The notes under the pieces: generated by a model
Told to the model about the DNA's origin: nothing
What the model saw: only the letters and a program-made list of their open reading frames with translations
Databases searched by the model: none
Shown here: positions 27,287 through 35,050 of the stretch, in pieces
How positions within the stretch are numbered: position 1 is the first letter of the stretch
How the letters are laid out: every line of letters starts with the position of its first letter
From: Streptomyces rishiriensis
GTDB taxonomy: Bacteria > Actinomycetota > Actinomycetes > Streptomycetales > Streptomycetaceae
NCBI RefSeq assembly: GCF_003112535.1
Contig: NZ_BEWA01000007.1
Coordinates: 279,792-343,791 of the forward strand
Direction of reading: 5' to 3'
DNA length: 64,000 bases
Position numbers and translations under genes: made by a program

Positions 27287-30200
27287 GGCCACAGGGCGTC
27301 CTCGCCCTCAGCGGTGGAGGCGACGGCCTGCGCGGGCAGGGACACGAGCCCATGGCCCGGCTCCGTACCCCGCACCCGTTCGGCTCCGTCCCATTCCCAT
27401 CGGGTCACCAGGACCGCCGGGATCTCCTCGACGCGGGAGAGCTGGGCGATGGCGATGCCGGGAACCTGCGGGTAGCAGGCCCATTCGCGTTCGCTGGTCA
27501 TCACCACGTCCAGGTCGAAGGCGTGCAGCAGGCCAAGGCACTTGGCGCGGGAGTCGTCGTCGACCCCGGCGAACGCCTCGTCCAGGGTGACCAGGCGCGG
27601 GGCGTGCGGGGCGGCCGTGGCGTAGTGCGAGGAGGCCGCCGCGAACAGCGGCACGCTCACGGCCAGGACCCGTTCGCCACCGGAGGCGGGCCCGGTGGCC
27701 GGGACCCACTTGCCGTGCTGGTGGCGTTCGATGCCGAACTCGTGCCAGGCGCGGTAGTCGAGGGCCGCGGTGAGGACCTCCAGCCAGCTGCCCGCGGTGT
27801 CGTCGGCCTGCCTGCGGGCGATCTCGGCCTGCAGGAACTCGCCGACCGCGGCCCGGTCCTCGGGCGTCCAGGCGTCGGCGGACTGGCGCAGCCGCTCGCG
27901 GGCCTGGGCGAGGCCGGCCGGAGCCTTGCGCGAAGGGCGCCAGACCAGGCGCAGCCTCATGCCGGTGGAGGTGGGCCGTTCCTCAAGTTCGGCGTTCATG
28001 GCCCGCACCTGGCGCTCGGCGGCGCCGATCAGCTCCTGCAGCGTGCCGGCGACCTCGGTGAGGAGGTGGGTTTCGAGGATCTCGCGTTCGTGCGCGGACA
28101 GGATGCGGGTCAGCTCGGCGACCTCCGCGGCGAGGGCCTCGGCGAGCTCGGGGACGGCCCGCTGACGGCCCTGGTAGACGATCTCGACGACCATGCCCTC
28201 CTCGGCCATCCGCGCGGAGGCGCTGTGGCCGCCGCGGGAGAGGGCGTCCTGGAGCTTCTTGTACTCCTCGCTGAGCCGCTTCTGCACCCGCTCCCAGGCC
28301 CCCTCGGAATCATCGGTTCCGGACAGTTCGGCCTCGATGGAGCGGGCGAGGGCGACGGCGGGGGTGGCGGCCCATGGCCCGGCGTAGAGCGGGGGTACGG
28401 CTGCCTCGGGCAGGGCGACGGCGAGCAGCCCGGTGGCTGCGAACCGCTGGAGCGCCGCGATGGCCTCGGCGCGGGCCAAGGTAGCGTCACGGACGTCCAC
28501 CTCCAGGCGTTCGATGTGCCCCTGGGCGAGATGGGCGCGCCGGTCGGCGGCCGTGTGGTCCTCGCGGGCCCGCCGCTGGTCGCCCTCGCAGGCGACCAGC
28601 GCGTCGGCGGTCTCGGCGAGGCGCCGCTGAAGTTCCGCGACGGCGGCGCCGACGGTGGAACGCAGGGTGGTGTGGCGTTCGTCTGCTGCGGCGGCGAGAC
28701 GCGCCGATTCCTCGGCGCGCAGCGACAGTTCGGCCACCCGAGTGCCGGCCCGCTCGGTCTCGGTATGTTCGTCGGCCAGGGCACGCGCCGCGTCGGTGCG
28801 CTCGCTCAGGGCGGGCCACAGGGCGGCGAGGACGGCACCGTAGTCGGCCAGAGCCTGGCGGACGGCGGCCAGGCCCGCCCGGTCCGCGGGCAGGTTCACC
28901 GCCGCCGCGGTCTCTGCGAGTTCGGTGGCGGCCCCGGCTTCCCGCCGGGACACGGCCGCCAGTTCGGCCGAGCGTTCGTCGCGGCGGGAACGAGCCCGGT
29001 GCGCGGCGTCGGCGGCGGCGGCGGCGAGCGCGTGCGCGTGGCGCAGGGCGGCGTCGTCGGGAAGGGCGGCCAGCTCGGTGTCGAGGGTGCCCCGGCGCCG
29101 GTCCACGTCGGCGCGCTCGGCGTCGAGCCGGTCCATCTCGCCCGCCAGGGCGCCGAGTTCGTCACGCAGGGCGGCGATCCGGGCCCGGCGCGCCTCCTCG
29201 CGGGCGCCCTCGCCGACGTACACGGCCGCCGGTTTCGACCAGCCGCCGGTCAGCGCCCCGATGCGGAAGCGGCCGTCGGCCGCCACCCAGGTGTCACCGG
29301 ATCCGCCGGAGCCGAGACCCACGGCCGCCAGCAGCCGGGAGACGGTCTCCTCACCCACCGACAGGGCTCGGGCGTCGCCGTGGTCGACGGCGGGGCGGAG
29401 CACGTCGGCGAGCGTCGGCCCGCTCAGGGGGGCACCCGGCGACAGCAGAACGTCGTGCCCGTCCGCGTGCACGGCGGTGCCGTCCGGGTACACCCAGGCG
29501 TCCAACAGACCGGAGGCCTCCAACGCGGCCTCCAGGCGCGCCCGTTCACCGGCCGGCACCTGCTCGCGGAAGTCGACCAGCCGCCACAGCGGCGCCCCCG
29601 GCGCCTGGTCGCGGACGCCGGGCGTCCGGGTGTGCGGTGCCGTGGGGCCGCGCTGGCCGCCCGCCTCCAGCTCGGCCAGTTCCCGCTCGGCCTCGGCGGA
29701 CCGGGCCCGGAGCCCGGCGAGTTCCTGCCCGAGGGCAGCCGTCCGGTCGGCCAGACGCGCCGCCCGTTCGCGGTGGGCCTGAGCCGCGTGTTCCCGTGCG
29801 GGATAAGAGCCCTGACAGTGCGTCACCCAGTCCTGGAGGCCGTCCAGCAGCCCGGCCGGATCGGCGACGGCCAGCTCCTGGCAGGCGTCCAGATGCGCGC
29901 GGACGCGGGCCACGAGGTCCCGGCCCGCCTCGGCGGCCCGCTCCTCGGCCTCGGCCTGTCGCCCCGCGGTGTGGCCGGCCTCGGTCTCGGCCTCGTCCAG
30001 CCGGCGGGCGGCGGCCCGCCGTTCGGCGGCGGCCTCGTCGGCGCGGGCTGCCAGCTCCTCCACGTGCTCGACGGTGCGGCGCCTGCGCGCCACGGACTCC
30101 TCGGCCGTACGGCGCAGTTCGCTCTCCGGCACGCCGTCGGTGCGCAGCCCGCCGTCGAGCCGGGCCGCGGCTGCCGCCTCCCGCTCGCGGGTGAGCGTGT

Positions 30201-31386
30201 CGGCGATCCGCTCCTCGGCCGCGTCGAGGCGTCGCCGGGCCGTCTCCAGGCGGCCGAGCGCCCGGGTGTGCGCCTGGGCCGCCTCGTCCCGGTCGGCCTC
30301 GGCGCGGGCCAGCTCCCCGGCGGTGCGGCGGGCATCGGCCGCCGCCTGCTCCAGCTCCCGGGCGCTGCGCATCTCGGGGCCCTCGCGCAGGGCCGCCTCC
30401 TGCGCCTTCAGACGGGTGGCGGTCTCCTCCAGCTCGGCGATCCGCTCAGCGGCAGCGGCCCGGTCCCGCTCGGCCTCCTCCCGCTCGGCACGGGCCTGGG
30501 CCAGGTCGCGGTGCAGCTGCTCGTAGCGGGCGTGCTCGCTGCGGGGCAGCCGGGCCCGGCGCCTTGTCGCGACGCGGGCGTAGCGGCGGTAGTGGTCCAG
30601 GAACGCGGAGGCGGCCCGCTCCGCCTCGGCGGCGGCCCGCAGCTCCTCCTTCTCCTCGTCCAGGGACCGGAACGCCTCGGCCACGTCCGCGACGACCGCC
30701 TGGTCCATCGGCGGCAGCGCCTCGGTCAGCGCCCGGGACAGGGCGGTCTCGTTGGGTCGTTTCGACAGCTGGGGCTGGCGCAGCTGGATCAGCAGGTCGA
30801 CCAGGGCGGCGTAGCGCCGCTCGCCGAGGCCGAACAGCGCCTCGTCGACCGCCCTGCGGTACGCGGTGGCCGTGTCGTACACCATGCCGCGTCCGGCGAC
30901 CGCGTCCGCGAGCCGGTCCCGGGACAGCGCGGTGCCGGTGGCGTCCAGCAGGCTCAGGTCCTCGCCGACGCGCTGGTCGGTGACGGCGTACCAGTGGCGG
31001 GCGACGCCGCGGCCCGCGACCGCCTTCAGCCCGCAGGCGAGCGTGCGGAAATGGGCCTGCCCGATGTCGGCGTCGACGCGGCCGAACTCGATCCAGGTGT
31101 AGCCGAGCCGCTCGGGGTGCGGGTGCTCCCCGCCCAGCAGCAGGTTCCACTCCATGCGCTTGTTCGGGTCTGCGTCCGGCTCCACACGGCGCGCGGACAG
31201 GTCGCCGTCCAGCAGGAACGGGAGGGTGAGGGCGAGGACCTTGGACTTGCCGGTGCCGTTGTTGCCGCGCAGCAGCAGCCGGCCGTCGCGGAACCAGAAC
31301 TCCTCGGTGTCGTAGTAGAAGAGGTCGACCAGGCCGATGCGCAGCGGTCGCCAGCGGCCGGGAGCGGGCTGGGGCAGGGCGGTCAC
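27283..31386 (-). CDS. jetC: Wadjet type III SMC ATPase JetC (TIGR02680, MukB/SbcC-like)
   Basis: A 1367-aa SMC-like ATPase. Walker A is GNNGTGKSK (41-49). Long Ala/Arg/Glu-rich coiled-coil arms flank a central hinge-like region (~600-750). The ABC signature SGGER starts at ~1235 and Walker B is LVTLDEAFAG (~1265-1274, Asp1269-Glu1270). All ATPase motifs are intact, so the protein should be active. JetC forms the loop-extruding motor with JetA (kleisin) and JetB. The ATG overlaps the jetB stop by four bases. This is the hallmark gene of the system. Confidence 0.95.
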   Translation of the reverse strand: MTALPQPAPGRWRPLRIGLVDLFYYDTEEFWFRDGRLLLRGNNGTGKSKVLALTLPFLLDGDLSARRVEPDADPNKRMEWNLLLGGEHPHPERLGYTWIEFGRVDADIGQAHFRTLACGLKAVAGRGVARHWYAVTDQRVGEDLSLLDATGTALSRDRLADAVAGRGMVYDTATAYRRAVDEALFGLGERRYAALVDLLIQLRQPQLSKRPNETALSRALTEALPPMDQAVVADVAEAFRSLDEEKEELRAAAEAERAASAFLDHYRRYARVATRRRARLPRSEHARYEQLHRDLAQARAEREEAERDRAAAAERIAELEETATRLKAQEAALREGPEMRSARELEQAAADARRTAGELARAEADRDEAAQAHTRALGRLETARRRLDAAEERIADTLTREREAAAAARLDGGLRTDGVPESELRRTAEESVARRRRTVEHVEELAARADEAAAERRAAARRLDEAETEAGHTAGRQAEAEERAAEAGRDLVARVRAHLDACQELAVADPAGLLDGLQDWVTHCQGSYPAREHAAQAHRERAARLADRTAALGQELAGLRARSAEAERELAELEAGGQRGPTAPHTRTPGVRDQAPGAPLWRLVDFREQVPAGERARLEAALEASGLLDAWVYPDGTAVHADGHDVLLSPGAPLSGPTLADVLRPAVDHGDARALSVGEETVSRLLAAVGLGSGGSGDTWVAADGRFRIGALTGGWSKPAAVYVGEGAREEARRARIAALRDELGALAGEMDRLDAERADVDRRRGTLDTELAALPDDAALRHAHALAAAAADAAHRARSRRDERSAELAAVSRREAGAATELAETAAAVNLPADRAGLAAVRQALADYGAVLAALWPALSERTDAARALADEHTETERAGTRVAELSLRAEESARLAAAADERHTTLRSTVGAAVAELQRRLAETADALVACEGDQRRAREDHTAADRRAHLAQGHIERLEVDVRDATLARAEAIAALQRFAATGLLAVALPEAAVPPLYAGPWAATPAVALARSIEAELSGTDDSEGAWERVQKRLSEEYKKLQDALSRGGHSASARMAEEGMVVEIVYQGRQRAVPELAEALAAEVAELTRILSAHEREILETHLLTEVAGTLQELIGAAERQVRAMNAELEERPTSTGMRLRLVWRPSRKAPAGLAQARERLRQSADAWTPEDRAAVGEFLQAEIARRQADDTAGSWLEVLTAALDYRAWHEFGIERHQHGKWVPATGPASGGERVLAVSVPLFAAASSHYATAAPHAPRLVTLDEAFAGVDDDSRAKCLGLLHAFDLDVVMTSEREWACYPQVPGIAIAQLSRVEEIPAVLVTRWEWDGAERVRGTEPGHGLVSLPAQAVASTAEGEDALWP

Positions 31387-32621
31387 GGCTGCGGTGCCTT
31401 TCGTCGAGAGGTGCGGGGACTGCGGACTCCCGGTTCCACGACAACGGTCTCGCCGACCGCGTACCGGGCGAGTGCGGGTAGCGGAGCCACGCCCTGGGGC
31501 GTGCGGGTGACCAGGGCGAGCGCGGTCAGCTTGGCCAGAGCCTGCTCCACCAGCTCCCCTTCCGCGCCGGGCTGCTTGGCGCTCTTGGACCAGAACCCGC
31601 CGTGCTCGACGGCCAGTTCCCGCACCCGGCGCTCAAGTTCCTCGCGGCTCACCTCGCCGCCCGCCGCCGCGAGGTGCTCGGCGAGCAGCAGGGTGACGTG
31701 CCCGTGGGTGCCCTGCTCCGGCATCCGTACGTCGGTGAGGTCGTCCTGGGGGTCGACCATGGCGATGCCCTCGGCGCGCACCTCCGCCACCAGGCCGGTC
31801 AGTTCGCCGACGCGGGCGGTGAGGAAAGCTCGCTGGCGGGTCAGGTAGGCGAGTTCCTCGTCGCTCAGCTCGTCGTAGTACAGCACCGGGTCGTCCAGGA
31901 GGCGGCGGGTGAGCTTCTGGCGGATCGCCCGGAACCGCAGTTCGCCGCTGTCCAGCGCGCTCTCCGCGATGAGCCGGTCCAGCCGCTCCTCGAAGCCGTC
32001 GGCCGTGATCGTGGAGGGGCCGTGGCGGGCGGAGAGCAGTCCGGCCAGGACACGGCGCTGGACGTCGTAGAGCACATCGCCCGTCCCGCTGACGTAGGCG
32101 TCCTCGTCCCCGGCGACCCGCCGCAGCACGCCGTGGCGCAGCAGCAGCCGTACGACGGCGGCAAGGTCCCCTCGCTCGTCGCGCCGCTCCAGCGTGAACT
32201 GCAACCCGGCCGCGGCCAGGTGCGGGTCGGCGGCCTCCAGCACCACCTGTTCGGCGAGACGGCCGAGCGCGATCTGTGCCTCCCCGCGCTCCAGTACGGC
32301 GAGCGCCAGGCACAGCAGCACGTAGCGGCGGCGGGTGAACGGCGCACCGGCGCGGGACGCCTCGCGGGCCGGGTGGGTGGCATCGGCGAGGGTGCCAGGC
32401 GTCTTGCGCAGCCGGGCGACCTCCGCGTCCACCCGCAGCGACCAGCCGGTGTTGCGCTCGAACCAGTCGCGCAGCTCGCCGGTGTACTGCCTGACCAGGC
32501 GGTACGCGTCGGCGTCCGGTCCGTGCGCGAGCAGCAGCGGCTCCTTGAGCAGGGCACGTGCGGCCTTCTGGAACTCGGCGGTGCGCCGGCCGTCCAGCAC
32601 CTCACCCAGGGGTGTGGTCAT
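31383..32621 (-). CDS. jetB: Wadjet type III subunit JetB (DUF2398, TIGR02678)
   Basis: A 412-aa protein of the TIGR02678/DUF2398 family, the MukE-like winged-helix partner. Visible family features are the repeated winged-helix-like segments (VVRLLLRHGVLRRVAGDEDA, RQKLTRRLLDDPVLYYDEL) and the C-terminal block AVEHGGFWSKSAKQPGAEGE. It starts at ATG 32621, inside the stop of jetA (ATGA), and ends inside the start of jetC. Such coupling keeps subunit ratios tied. The frame stays open far upstream but only as a shadow of jetA. Confidence 0.92.
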   Translation of the reverse strand: MTTPLGEVLDGRRTAEFQKAARALLKEPLLLAHGPDADAYRLVRQYTGELRDWFERNTGWSLRVDAEVARLRKTPGTLADATHPAREASRAGAPFTRRRYVLLCLALAVLERGEAQIALGRLAEQVVLEAADPHLAAAGLQFTLERRDERGDLAAVVRLLLRHGVLRRVAGDEDAYVSGTGDVLYDVQRRVLAGLLSARHGPSTITADGFEERLDRLIAESALDSGELRFRAIRQKLTRRLLDDPVLYYDELSDEELAYLTRQRAFLTARVGELTGLVAEVRAEGIAMVDPQDDLTDVRMPEQGTHGHVTLLLAEHLAAAGGEVSREELERRVRELAVEHGGFWSKSAKQPGAEGELVEQALAKLTALALVTRTPQGVAPLPALARYAVGETVVVEPGVRSPRTSRRKAPQP

Positions 32622-34237
32622 CGCGCCTCCCGTGCGGGGACACCCGCGGTCAGGTCGGTGATCTCGACGAGGTGGTCGGGGCCGCGGAACACCCCGCCCG
32701 GCGTGCGGACCTCGGCCGTCGTACCGTCGTCGAGCGCGGTGAGCCGGATGTCCATCGTGCCGTCGTTGCTGGTGGTGACGGTCGTCGTCATGCCGGGCCG
32801 CCAGGTGGCCAGGGCATCGCCGAGCAGCCGCAGGAACAGGCCGAAGGCCATGGGGTCGAGCTCGCCCAGCGCGGACAGCCGGGTGATGCCGTCCGTCGCG
32901 AGCCGGGCGCGGGCCGCGGCGATCTCCTCTGCCTGCTTGGCGGCGATCTCCGCCAGCAGCCGCCGCTGTTCGGAGCGGTCCTGCACCTTGCGGGGCTTTC
33001 CGCGCCGCTCGTAGCTGCCGGTGCGACGCAGCTGCGGACTGATCCGCAGCGGCTCGGCCTCGGCCCACGGGGTGGAGGCGGCCACCGGGCGGGCCGCGCG
33101 GTCGGCGAGGGTGTCGGCGTCGACGGTGAGATGCCGGGCCGGGTACAGACCGAACGCGGCGCGCCACAGCCGGTGCCGCGCTTCGGCGTCGGGGGCCTCG
33201 GCGAACCAGCGGGCCAGGGTGCGGAAGTCCGCCGACCGGTCCGAACGCCCGGCCCGCCGCTCGTTCAACTGCCGTACGACGGCGAGGAGCTGCGGGATGG
33301 CGCCGAGGGCGCGGCCGCGCAGCAGCCGGGCCTGGGACTCGCGGCCGTCGGCGGACACGAACCAGGCGGACAGGCCCGCCCACTTCGCCGCCCACCGCGC
33401 CCGCGCCCGCGCCTCGGCGCTCTCGGCCTCGTCCGGGGCGGCGTCGGCCGCCTCCCGTGCCGCCGCCAGCCGCAGCAGCACGCCGACCCGGCCCTGCTCC
33501 TCCAGTTCGCCGATGAGCCGCGCGATCCGCCCGCCGAGCGTGATCAGGTCCTGGATGAACCGCTCCAGGTACTGGATCAGCCGGTCCTTGTAGGCGAGGA
33601 ACACCTCGACCTCGACGCCGTGCAGGTCGATGGTGCGCTGCAGCGACCCCATGAAGGCGCGCGCGTTCTCCGCCAGTGCCTCGAACCGGTTCGTCAGCGT
33701 GGACAGCGCCAGGTGGGCCTTGGCCGGATCCGGTTCGCCTTCCTCGTGCTCGGCGGCGATCACGAGCAGGGCGCGCAGCTGCGTGACGATGTCGTGCAGC
33801 GCCACCGCCTGCAGCGCGCCGCGCCGCCCCAGCGCCTCGTCGTACACGGACAGCGCCTGTTCCGCGGCCTCGCCGGCCCGGGTGAGCTGGTAGATGAAGC
33901 GCCTGCGGTAGAAGTCCTCGACCGCGGTGACCCGGGCGGTGTCCGGATCGGCCCGCAGATTGCCCCACCCGACGAGGCTGTCCAGCGCCTTGACCACGGC
34001 GTCCGGGGCGGCGGGGCGGTGCTCCGACGGCAGCGCGGCGTGCACGTCCTCGGGCCGCAGATGCACCGCGAACCGCTCCTTGGCCAGCAGGAACACACGC
34101 ATCACCTGGCGGTAGAGGGCGGCGTTGGGTGCGGTGAGGTGGGCGAACGGGGCGTACGAGGTCTCGGCGGAGGAGTCCGCGGATGCGGCGGCCTCGTCGG
34201 GGCGGATGCGGTCCGGTTCCGCAGGTCGTGACGTCAT
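32618..34237 (-). CDS. jetA: Wadjet type III kleisin-like subunit JetA (DUF2397, TIGR02677)
   Basis: A 539-aa MukF-like protein of the TIGR02677/DUF2397 family and first gene of the operon. It begins with a winged-helix region (FAHLTAPNAALYRQVMRVFL, DFYRRRFIYQLTRAGEAAE), then a long helical middle that should bridge the ATPase heads, and a C-terminal winged helix (LSALGELDPMAFGLFLRLLG). The start at ATG 34237 has AGGAC just upstream; the longer frame to 34327 is not family-like. The promoter must lie in the 158 bp shared with the divergent VapB-VapC locus. Confidence 0.92.
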   Translation of the reverse strand: MTSRPAEPDRIRPDEAAASADSSAETSYAPFAHLTAPNAALYRQVMRVFLLAKERFAVHLRPEDVHAALPSEHRPAAPDAVVKALDSLVGWGNLRADPDTARVTAVEDFYRRRFIYQLTRAGEAAEQALSVYDEALGRRGALQAVALHDIVTQLRALLVIAAEHEEGEPDPAKAHLALSTLTNRFEALAENARAFMGSLQRTIDLHGVEVEVFLAYKDRLIQYLERFIQDLITLGGRIARLIGELEEQGRVGVLLRLAAAREAADAAPDEAESAEARARARWAAKWAGLSAWFVSADGRESQARLLRGRALGAIPQLLAVVRQLNERRAGRSDRSADFRTLARWFAEAPDAEARHRLWRAAFGLYPARHLTVDADTLADRAARPVAASTPWAEAEPLRISPQLRRTGSYERRGKPRKVQDRSEQRRLLAEIAAKQAEEIAAARARLATDGITRLSALGELDPMAFGLFLRLLGDALATWRPGMTTTVTTSNDGTMDIRLTALDDGTTAEVRTPGGVFRGPDHLVEITDLTAGVPAREAR

Positions 34238-34339
34238 CGTCCTGCATTCTTCCGGATGAGACCTCTCCAGCGGCAATTCCGGCCGGACCCTTGCGCTGGG
34301 CTGCCATGCGCAGACGACTCGGAACAAGTAACCCCCGCC

Positions 34340-34395
34340 CAGGCATACTCGACCAGGTATATTGATATATGAGGCTGTATATATAAGCGGGCGCC
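34340..34395. promoter_or_regulatory. AT-rich promoter between jetA and the VapB-VapC locus
   Basis: The only strongly AT-rich stretch in this area. TATATA/TATAAG at 34380-34387 lies about 8 nt before the GTG at 34396, which fits a leaderless transcript. TTGATA occurs at 34362-34367. Repeated TATAT steps could form a VapB operator. jetA would read the other way from the same gap. Confidence 0.45.
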
Positions 34396-35007
34396 GTGAG
34401 CCGCACCGTGATCGATCTCGACGACGAGGCCCTGGAAGCTGCCGCCAAGGAGCTCGGCACCACGACCAAGCGCGAGACCATCAACACCGCCCTGCGGGAG
34501 GTCACCGCCCGCTACCGGCGACTGCGCTCTCGGAGAGGCCCGCGAACTGGTCGCCGAAGACGCCCTGGACATGGACGTTCTCCTCGACAAGAGCAAGTAC
34601 CGGTCCACCGGCGAGCCGGACGGTGCCGGCGGCGCGGGAGCGGATGCGTGACCTTCGCCGACTACCTGATCGACACCTCCGCCCTCGCCCGCGTCCTCCT
34701 CGGCCAGAGCACGGCCGAGTGGGACGACAGGATCGGCGCGGGACTCGTCGCCCTCTGCGACCTCACCGAACTGGAAGTCCTCTACTCCACCTGGTGCCCC
34801 ATGCCCGACGGCATCTACCGCCGCGCACGCGTCGTCCAGGAGCTGCTCACCGCCAAGGGCGAGCATCGCAGCGAGGGACCCGTCGACCTGCTGGTCGCCG
34901 CCGCCGCGGAAGAGGCGGGGCTGACCCTGCTGCACTACGACCGCGACTTCGAGACGATCGCCCGTGCGACCGGACAGCCCGTACGCATGATCGACGTCAG
35001 GGACTGA
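34396..35007 (+). CDS. VapB-VapC single-ORF fusion created by a frameshift
   Basis: One 203-aa ORF. Residues 1-~44 are a normal VapB ribbon-helix-helix (SRTVIDLDDEALEAAAKELG, TTTKRETINTALREV). Residues ~45-84 are Arg-rich noise (RRGPRTGRRRRPGHG). From GTG 34648 (residue 85) a complete PIN toxin follows: FADYLIDTSALARVLLG, LTELEVLYS, GPVDLLVAA, HYDRDFETIA. In frame +2 from 34529 the lost VapB tail is readable (LGEARELVAEDALDMDVLLD ... GADA-stop) and its TGA overlaps the VapC GTG. So the parent was a standard vapBC; a 2-nt loss in a GCGC run near 34525 (or a 1-nt gain) fused both genes. The neutralising tail is gone. VapC alone can still be made from GTG 34648. Confidence 0.8.
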   Translation: MSRTVIDLDDEALEAAAKELGTTTKRETINTALREVTARYRRLRSRRGPRTGRRRRPGHGRSPRQEQVPVHRRAGRCRRRGSGCVTFADYLIDTSALARVLLGQSTAEWDDRIGAGLVALCDLTELEVLYSTWCPMPDGIYRRARVVQELLTAKGEHRSEGPVDLLVAAAAEEAGLTLLHYDRDFETIARATGQPVRMIDVRD

Positions 35008-35050
35008 GAAGCACAGTCCGGCACGCGGTGAGCGGGCATCGGGCCCCCTT

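Noticed and set aside
30000..31386. The JetC ORF as a genomic SbcC or RecN repair protein
   Set aside because: Size, order of neighbours (DUF2397, DUF2398, DUF3323/2399) and overlapping joints fit Wadjet type III; no SbcD or other repair partner is present.
27178..31848. A very long rightward ORF (over 1500 codons) across the Wadjet genes
   Set aside because: It is the antisense shadow of jetC and its neighbours in GC-rich DNA: Gly/Leu/Gln-rich without any domain, and no ribosome site.
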